In this document: positions 23,502-28,070 of the stretch, piece after piece
Layout: every line of letters begins with the position of its first letter
Position numbering within the stretch: position 1 is the first letter of the stretch
Source of the DNA: CAYYAQ01 sp964469555
GTDB taxonomy: Bacteria; Planctomycetota; UBA1135; UBA2386
Direction of reading: 5' to 3'
NCBI GenBank assembly: GCA_964469555.1
Contig: CAYYAQ010000064.1
Span: 1 to 28,070, forward strand
Length of the DNA: 28,070 nt
Notes under the pieces: model-generated
The model's database searches: none
Told to the model about the DNA's origin: nothing
Seen by the model: the letters and a program-made list of their open reading frames with translations, nothing else
Position numbers and translations under genes: made by a program

Positions 23502-23527
23502 GGGTTGTGGACTCGCTGGCGACTTAG

Positions 23528-23689
23528 CTAGCGGCGCGCGCCTGTCGCGCGCCCGCCGCCACCGAACGACGGTCGGAGCAGCCCGATCTCGTCGTAGTAG
23601 TGGAGCGTGCGCACCCAGATACCCGCGCGCCGCGCGAGTTCACCGACCTTCAAGTACCTGTCCGTCACGTAATCTCTCATGTCTTGCAT
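23528..23689 (-). pseudogene. N-terminal remnant of a MerR-family regulator
   Basis: From about ATG 23689 (or 23680) the frame reads MRDYVTDRYLKVGELARRAG then IWVRTLHYYDEIGLLRPS, the first helix-turn-helix of MerR regulators. After RPS, where R..gYRxY normally follows, the sequence becomes FGGGGRATGARR and stops. The wing, dimerisation helix and effector part are missing. It cannot work as a normal regulator. The stop falls in the hairpin at 23533-23553. The frame is open to 23770, but the extra residues are not MerR-like. Confidence 0.65.
23533..23553 (+). terminator. GC hairpin downstream of recQ
   Basis: GGCGCGCG (23533-23540) pairs with CGCGCGCC (23546-23553) around CCTGT. It lies 31 nt after the recQ stop, with no T tract. 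It may act as a terminator or only be a GC-rich junction of the truncated MerR gene. Confidence 0.4.
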
Positions 23690-23798
23690 CGCTTCGGACG
23701 GAGAAGCTACGGCCTCACGCAACGTGAGGTTCAAGCACCGTCTCCGCAGTTTCTTTCGATACTGTTCCACGCACGGATCGAGAGGATTCCGCCCACCG

Positions 23799-24374
23799 AT
23801 GAACTACCTGGCCCATCTCCTCCTCGCCCAGCCGACCGATGACTCCCGCCTGGGTGCCATCATCGGAGACTTCATGAGTGGTCAGGCAGTGGCGGAGTTC
23901 ACGCCGGGGATCCAGGAAGGGATCTTGCGGCACCGGCGGATCGACGAGATCACGGATGCCCACCCGGTGTTCCGTCGCAGCCGGGGACGCGTGCGTGAGT
24001 CGGTCGGTCGCTTCGCCGGCGTCGTCGTCGACGTCGTCTACGACCACTTTCTCGCGCGCGACTGGGACCGCTGGAGCGTGACGCCTCTGCGAGAGTTTGC
24101 GGACGAAACGTACGCGCTCCTCGAGCGACGCTTCGATGAGTCACCGCCCCGCCTCCAGCGTGCCGTGCCGTATATCGTCGGAGGCGACTGGCTCATGGCC
24201 TACTCACGCTTGCCGCACCTGGAGCAGGTATTCGCGGGGATGTCGCGTCGAGTGAAGCGCAGAAATCCCCTCGGCGAGGCGTTCGACGCGGTTCGCGGGC
24301 GGTACGATGAGTTGTCGCGTGACTTCGACGAGTTCTTCCCCGAGTTGCGGGCGAAGGTGGGGGCCGAACACTGA
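23799..24374 (+). CDS. acpH: Acyl carrier protein phosphodiesterase (ACP hydrolyase)
   Basis: 191 residues, the usual family length. AcpH removes 4'-phosphopantetheine from holo-ACP, turning over the fatty-acid carrier in the cytoplasm. Family marks are MNYLAHLLLAQ at the N-terminus, AIIGDFMSG, GILRHRRIDEITDAHPVF and VVYDHFLARDWD, matching the AcpH (former DUF479) pattern with its conserved His and Asp. I chose ATG 23799, where the family begins; the frame extends to 23679. AGAGGA lies 13 nt upstream. Its TGA overlaps the ATG of the next gene by one base, so the two are translationally coupled. Confidence 0.88.
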   Translation: MNYLAHLLLAQPTDDSRLGAIIGDFMSGQAVAEFTPGIQEGILRHRRIDEITDAHPVFRRSRGRVRESVGRFAGVVVDVVYDHFLARDWDRWSVTPLREFADETYALLERRFDESPPRLQRAVPYIVGGDWLMAYSRLPHLEQVFAGMSRRVKRRNPLGEAFDAVRGRYDELSRDFDEFFPELRAKVGAEH

Positions 24375-24979
24375 TGACGAGCTTCCTCTCCATCGTGGAG
24401 CGCTTCCGCTTCGAACCCGAGAAGATCAAGGGCTCTCGGCACATCGCGACGCTCGCACCGATCAGCGACGAGGCGGCGGTGGTTGTGCTGCTAGACGAGC
24501 TGCGCGCGGAGTTTCCCGACGCGAACCACCATGCGTATGCCTGGCGACTCGGTCGTCGTGGCGAGCGTTTCTACTACAGCGACGACGGTGAACCGAGCGG
24601 TTCGGCGGGACGACCGATCCTCCAACACCTCGAAGGCCGCGACGTGACGAACCTCATTCTCGTCGTCAGTCGGATCTTCGGTGGCACGAAACTGGGCGTC
24701 GGTGGGTTGGTGCGCGCGTACGGCGGCGCCGCGCGGGCCGTGCTCGACGCCGTGTCCATCGTCGAGGTTATTCCGAAGATCAAAATCGAGGTCGAGTTTC
24801 CCTACGGCTGCTCGAACGCGATCCAGGCCTTGCTCCACACGCGCGACATCCAGACACTCTCTGCCGACTACGGTGAGCAAGTCACGATGGTCCTCGAAGT
24901 GATCGAATCCGAAGTCGAGGACATCGAGCGCGAGATCCGGGACGGGACGTCGGACGTCGCTACCGTCAGCCGGCTCTGA
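24374..24979 (+). CDS. yigZ: YigZ/IMPACT family protein (UPF0029 + DUF1949)
   Basis: 201 residues. The N-terminal IMPACT/UPF0029 domain shows FEPEKIKGSRHIATLAPIS, FPDANHHAYAWRLG, YYSDDGEPSGSAGRPIL and VVSRIFGGTKLGVGGLVRAY, all well conserved. The C-terminal DUF1949 ferredoxin-like half is IKIEVEFPYGCSNAIQALL onward. The bacterial family is linked to translation or ribosome regulation through homology to eukaryotic IMPACT, but the exact role is unsettled. The ATG overlaps the acpH stop (TGATG), so expression depends on acpH translation. The convergent gene begins 6 bp after the stop. Confidence 0.9.
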   Translation: MTSFLSIVERFRFEPEKIKGSRHIATLAPISDEAAVVVLLDELRAEFPDANHHAYAWRLGRRGERFYYSDDGEPSGSAGRPILQHLEGRDVTNLILVVSRIFGGTKLGVGGLVRAYGGAARAVLDAVSIVEVIPKIKIEVEFPYGCSNAIQALLHTRDIQTLSADYGEQVTMVLEVIESEVEDIEREIRDGTSDVATVSRL

Positions 24980-24985
24980 TTCGCG

Positions 24986-25912
24986 TTAGTCCCAGCTATC
25001 GCACCACTCGTAGGCCTTGAAGCAATTGTGGATCTTCTTGGGGCTCGTCACGCCTCGACCGCCGGACAATCCGTGCTCCATGCCGAGGAAGCCCTTGTAG
25101 CCCTTCGCGTGGATCGCCTTGAACACGTTCCGGTAGTTGATCTCGCCGGTGAGCGGTTCCTTGCGGCCCGGGACGTCGCCGACCTGGAAGTAGGCGATCT
25201 CGTCCCAGTACTTCCGGATGTTGTTGATGAGGTTGCCCTCAGAGATCTGCTGGTGGTAGATGTCGAACAGGATCTTGATGTGCTTGCTGCCGACGCCCTT
25301 CATGATTTCGTTCGCGTGGGGCGACGTGACGACGAAGTAGCCGCGGTGGTTCAGTGGGTTCAGGGGCTCCAGGACGAGAGTGAGGTCGGTGCCTTCGAGT
25401 TTGTCCGCCGCGGCCTTGAGGTTGTCGATGCAGTTCTGCGTCTGCTCCTTGTGCGAAATCCCCTTTTGCAGGTTGCCCGCCAGCGTCGTGCAGAACTTGT
25501 TGCCGATCACCTTGTGGACTTCGAGCGTGTGGTCGAGGTCCTTGAGGAACGCGTCCTTGCCGTCCTTCCGCGCGAGGTGTCGACCTTTCCAGTTCGCGAC
25601 GAAGATGCCCATGTCGACCCCGGTCTCGTCGAGTTTCTTCCTCAGGGACTCGACCTTCTCCATTCCTTGGCGCCCGAGCCCATTGTACTCGACGCCGGTA
25701 AAGCCGTACGACGCGACGCGTTCGACCCTGGCCTCCAGCGAACCGGGTCCCCAGTCGAGTCGTGGAGCGTACTTCAGGCGCCAGTCCCGCTTGAACGGTT
25801 CGATCTTGTCCTGGACCTTGTCCTGTCCGGAGAGTGATCTCGCGCCGATCGAAGTGGCGCCCGCCGCGAGAGCGCCTGTGTAGAAGAAACTACGCCGGTT
25901 GATATCTGACAT
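24986..25912 (-). CDS. Tat-exported hydroxypyruvate isomerase-like TIM-barrel protein
   Basis: 308 residues. The N-terminus MSDINRRSFFYTGALAAGAT has the twin-arginine pattern (RRSFF) and a following hydrophobic stretch, so Tat export is likely. The mature part is an AP-endonuclease-2-like TIM barrel: VASYGFTGVEYNGLGRQGM, LTLVLEPLNPLNHRGYFV, HIKILFDIYHQQISEGNLI, YFQVGDVPGRKEPLTGEINY and YKGFLGMEHG. Metal-site residues (Glu in VLEPLN, Asp in FDIYHQQ, Glu in GMEHG) are present, as in hydroxypyruvate isomerases. I chose ATG 25912, with GAGGA 4-8 nt upstream, over the longer frame to 26008. Secreted members are common in Planctomycetota; the real substrate is unknown. Confidence 0.88.
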   Translation of the reverse strand: MSDINRRSFFYTGALAAGATSIGARSLSGQDKVQDKIEPFKRDWRLKYAPRLDWGPGSLEARVERVASYGFTGVEYNGLGRQGMEKVESLRKKLDETGVDMGIFVANWKGRHLARKDGKDAFLKDLDHTLEVHKVIGNKFCTTLAGNLQKGISHKEQTQNCIDNLKAAADKLEGTDLTLVLEPLNPLNHRGYFVVTSPHANEIMKGVGSKHIKILFDIYHQQISEGNLINNIRKYWDEIAYFQVGDVPGRKEPLTGEINYRNVFKAIHAKGYKGFLGMEHGLSGGRGVTSPKKIHNCFKAYEWCDSWD

Positions 25913-25990
25913 GGGTCCTCGATGTTGGGTGGAGGCGCGATCATAGGTCGCCCGTGCTAAAAAGCATGCCCACGCTGACGCTCTCCATGA

Positions 25991-26303
25991 TGAAACGCAC
26001 TCATTCACCTCTGTTGTTACTCGCCTGTCTTCTCACGGTTGGATTCTCCACGGAGGTCAACTCATCCGCCACTCGTTCCACTTCTTCGCGACCCACCCGG
26101 ACGAGTACAAGAAGCAGATCGAACCCTTCGTGAACTGGGCTTGGAGCCGCAAGAAGCCCCTCGCGCTGATGGTGTCCGAGTTCTACCGGGTCGACACACT
26201 CGAGTGGCACCACCTCCACGACACGTTCGAGTTCTTCTCGGATCGCGAGATCCCGACGATCATGTGGAGCGACAAGTGGCGTGCGTACGTGCTGAAGAAG
26301 TGA
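25991..26303 (+). pseudogene. Broken secreted protein: signal peptide, frame change, then C-terminal part
   Basis: ATG 25991 opens a signal peptide (MKRTHSPLLLLACLLTVGFS). Near 26045 the register changes: from 26049 to the TGA at 26301 another frame reads HGGQLIRHSFHFFATHPDEY, KKQIEPFVNWAWSRKKPLAL, MVSEFYRVDTLEWHHLHDTF and EFFSDREIPTIMWSDKWRAY. This second part is well-formed and clearly coding in origin, but the family is not recognised. The sequence keeps both a beginning and an end with a damaged junction. It is divergent from the isomerase gene. Confidence 0.55.
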
Positions 26304-26318
26304 CGCGAGGCGACACGG

Positions 26319-26825
26319 TCACTGCGCGGTGAACTCGAGCGCCTGCTTGACCTCGTGCTTGTCGCCGTCGCGCATTCTCACGTGGAGTTGAATCTCGTAT
26401 TTCCCGATCTTCAGCGCGCCGAGCGCGAGCCGCAGCCTGGCTCCTTCCTTGCCGCCGTCGGTGGGCCCTTTGTAGGTGAGTTTCGCGGTGAGCACGCCGT
26501 CCGTGTTGGGCTTCCCGATCTCGTCGAGTTCGAACTTCATGCCCCCCGACTTCTCGGAGATCGAGATCGCGAACTGCAGGGGCATCGACTCCATGACCTC
26601 GACGTCGTCGGATGCGGCGAACATGTCTCCAGTCTCTGGTTGCGTGATCCAGACTGATTGCGCGTAGTCCACCTTGGTAGTCTCGTTCTTCCGTTTAGCT
26701 GTGGCAGCGTCAGCTAGTTCTTTCTCTGCGAGGTTCTTCTTCAGAGCCTCCTCGCCGTAGCAGCCACTCGCCGCGCACAGCACGAGAATCGTCGCGAGGC
26801 GACCCGCGACCGTCATCGTCTCCAT
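26319..26825 (-). CDS. Lipoprotein, 168 aa, unknown function
   Basis: A short signal (VAGRLATILVLCAASGC) ends in the lipobox ASGC, so the Cys is probably lipidated and the protein membrane-anchored. A charged helical part (LKKNLAEKELADAATAKRK) follows, then a beta-rich domain: VWITQPETGDMF, PLQFAISISEKSGGMKFELD, GVLTAKLTYKGP, KIGKYEIQLHVRMRDGDKH. This resembles an Ig-like or transthyretin-like fold. No catalytic motif is seen. Possible starts are GTG 26831, ATG 26825 and ATG 26816; GGAG lies 3 nt before the last, so the exact start is uncertain. The gene is divergent from the 26948 gene. Confidence 0.75.
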   Translation of the reverse strand: METMTVAGRLATILVLCAASGCYGEEALKKNLAEKELADAATAKRKNETTKVDYAQSVWITQPETGDMFAASDDVEVMESMPLQFAISISEKSGGMKFELDEIGKPNTDGVLTAKLTYKGPTDGGKEGARLRLALGALKIGKYEIQLHVRMRDGDKHEVKQALEFTAQ

Positions 26826-26889
26826 TCTCACATCTTCGCAGGCCCTTCACCAAGATGTCCAATCTGTTTGTTTTCACCGTGAATTGATA

Positions 26890-26909
26890 CCGGTAGGGTG
26901 GGCTACCGG
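26890..26909 (+). promoter_or_regulatory. Hairpin in the leader of the 26948 gene
   Basis: CCGGTAG (26890-26896) pairs with CTACCGG (26903-26909) around GGTGGG. Just before the ATG, GGATCAAGATCC (26936-26947) is a second short inverted repeat that would cover the ribosome site. Together they could form a leader structure that affects translation; no known riboswitch is recognised. Confidence 0.35.
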
Positions 26910-26947
26910 GAGGCATCGCAATCGGATCCACAAACGGATCAAGATCC

Positions 26948-28070
26948 ATGACTGAAACAAGCACCCCCCTCAAGTACCTGGACAAGGCTCTCGGTGTCCT
27001 GCGCAACCTGGGCCTCATCAAGTCCGAACCCGAAGCAGCGCCCGTCGTCGCGCTGATCGAGCGCATCGCCGAGTACAACCCGGACAAGACCGCTGCGATC
27101 GCTCGCACGCTCGCGCAAGCGTCCCTCTTCAACGAAGTCGTCCGCGACCAGATCAGCGCGATGGACATAGGCGAGCGCTACCAGACGATCACCAAGGCGT
27201 TCGATTCGATCCGTGACGACGCGAAGCGCATGGTCGAGCAGGTCGAGGACGGCGACATCGACACGTTCGAGCGGCTCTCGAACATCTGGATGAAGATCAC
27301 CCGCGGTGACATCCCGTCACGCTTCGAGAAGATCAAGGACACCTACCTCGAAGTCGCCGAAGCCAGCCGGGATCAAATCGACCGGGAGCAGACGATCCTG
27401 GCGGCCTACCAGGACTTCCGTGTCGCGCTGAAGGAGTCGCAGGTCCTCGGATTCCAGCTGCTCAAGATCGCCGACGCGCAGCTCGCGACCGCCAAGTCGC
27501 ATCTCGAAGGTGCTGCCGCGGAGTTGGCCGCCGACGAGTCCGGGGACAACGAAGTCCGCGCGATGCTGGAGTTGGCCCGCGACCTCAAATTGAAGGCCCT
27601 GCAAGACGAGGACAAGCGCTACCAGATCGCCAAGGACCTCGCCGAGAATCTGTCGATCGCCTACGGCACGACCGAAGTCGTCATGGCGCGGCTCACGCAG
27701 ATCACCGACTGCAAGGAACGCGTGTACTCGCAGGCCGTCACGTTCTTCGGAACCAACGAGACAGTGTTCACTGCTCTGTCAGCCTCGTTCACGGGTCTGC
27801 ACGGTTTGCACGAGAGCACGCAAACCCTCGAAGCGATGAAGGAGGGCATCAACAAGAGCCTCGAGACCCTTGGCGAGGTCGGTTCCGATATTCAGGAAGC
27901 GGCGTTGAAGGCCGGCTACGGTCCGACAATCCGCGCGGAGTCCGTGAAGTCGCTCGTGGACGCCGTCGTCGGGTTCCAGGAGCGCAGCCTGTTGATCGTC
28001 CAAGAGATGCGCGAACTCAGCACGAAGAACGAGGCCGAACTCACAGCCGCAGTCGAGGACGGCAAGCGTC
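26948..28070 (+). CDS. Long helical cytoplasmic protein, possibly of the TelA/TerD-associated type (cut by window edge)
   Basis: ATG 26948 opens 374 codons with no stop before the edge. The protein is almost entirely alpha-helical and charged: LKYLDKALGVLRNLGLIKSE, NEVVRDQISAMDIGERYQTI, DSIRDDAKRMVEQVEDGDID, SNIWMKITRGDIPSRFEKIK and QIDREQTILAAYQDF. There is no signal peptide or membrane helix; long coiled-coil-like stretches are likely. The pattern recalls uncharacterised proteins, sometimes mislabelled cell surface proteins, found beside TelA and TerD in toxic-anion/stress clusters; this link is from memory and tentative. If right, telA or terD genes should follow beyond the right edge. Confidence 0.75.
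   Translation, partial: MTETSTPLKYLDKALGVLRNLGLIKSEPEAAPVVALIERIAEYNPDKTAAIARTLAQASLFNEVVRDQISAMDIGERYQTITKAFDSIRDDAKRMVEQVEDGDIDTFERLSNIWMKITRGDIPSRFEKIKDTYLEVAEASRDQIDREQTILAAYQDFRVALKESQVLGFQLLKIADAQLATAKSHLEGAAAELAADESGDNEVRAMLELARDLKLKALQDEDKRYQIAKDLAENLSIAYGTTEVVMARLTQITDCKERVYSQAVTFFGTNETVFTALSASFTGLHGLHESTQTLEAMKEGINKSLETLGEVGSDIQEAALKAGYGPTIRAESVKSLVDAVVGFQERSLLIVQEMRELSTKNEAELTAAVEDGKR

Noticed and set aside
1..28070. Search for tRNA genes, CRISPR repeats, insertion sequences and phage genes
   Set aside because: No cloverleaf-like sequence, regularly spaced repeats, transposase motif, terminal inverted repeats or phage structural genes could be recognised by eye.

Overview
This GC-rich window reads as a chromosomal segment of a Planctomycetota bacterium. 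The evidence is lineage-typical protein families: a PVC-type heme-binding CxxCH protein, a fused MFS/spermidine synthase-like membrane protein, a zinc-ribbon + Ser/Thr kinase + TPR receptor, PQQ-like propeller and tricorn protease remnants, a Tat-exported hydroxypyruvate-isomerase-like protein, and two large secreted proteins sharing a C-terminal module. No tRNA, rRNA, CRISPR array or insertion sequence is visible. The assignment is inferred from protein content, not from a marker gene.

Layout. 1-894 (-) is the N-terminal half of a fused MFS/spermidine synthase-like protein that runs off the left edge. 1055-3436 (+) is topoisomerase III (topB), ending at a strong shared terminator that faces a secreted protein (3559-4494, -). 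4698-7249 holds a small unknown gene, a dioxygenase remnant, a membrane metalloprotease (DUF3810-like) and two joined gene remnants. 7316-9661 is the kinase/TPR receptor. 9672-12097 holds two divergent secreted DUF1570-like proteins whose catalytic Glu is replaced, with a membrane-protein remnant between them. 12168-12456 has two remnants on opposite strands abutting almost to the base. 12557-14441 is a methyltransferase-like gene plus a seven-helix membrane protein. 14610-15350 is a broken PQQ propeller and hairpin-rich non-coding DNA. 15351-18267 has a small charged protein and the 849-residue heme protein. 18258-19991 holds a Carboxypeptidase-regulatory-like tail, an ECF sigma factor and two short minus-strand frames. 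20079-21176 (-) is the second secreted paralogue. 21342-23501 is recQ, followed by a truncated MerR gene. 23799-24979 is a translationally coupled acpH-yigZ pair, followed by the isomerase-like gene (-), a broken secreted gene, a lipoprotein (-) and the start of a long helical protein leaving the right edge.

Together, the housekeeping part is genome maintenance (topB and recQ, which act as a pair in many bacteria), acyl-carrier-protein turnover and signalling (kinase, ECF sigma). The rest is largely envelope or secreted proteins.

The two most unusual aspects are these. First, there is a high density of short gene remnants, about nine in 28 kb; several keep the signal peptide and the C-terminal end but have lost the middle. 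Second, a cluster of three HExxH-type proteins shows one intact motif and two pseudo-enzyme motifs (HSxxH and HQxxH).
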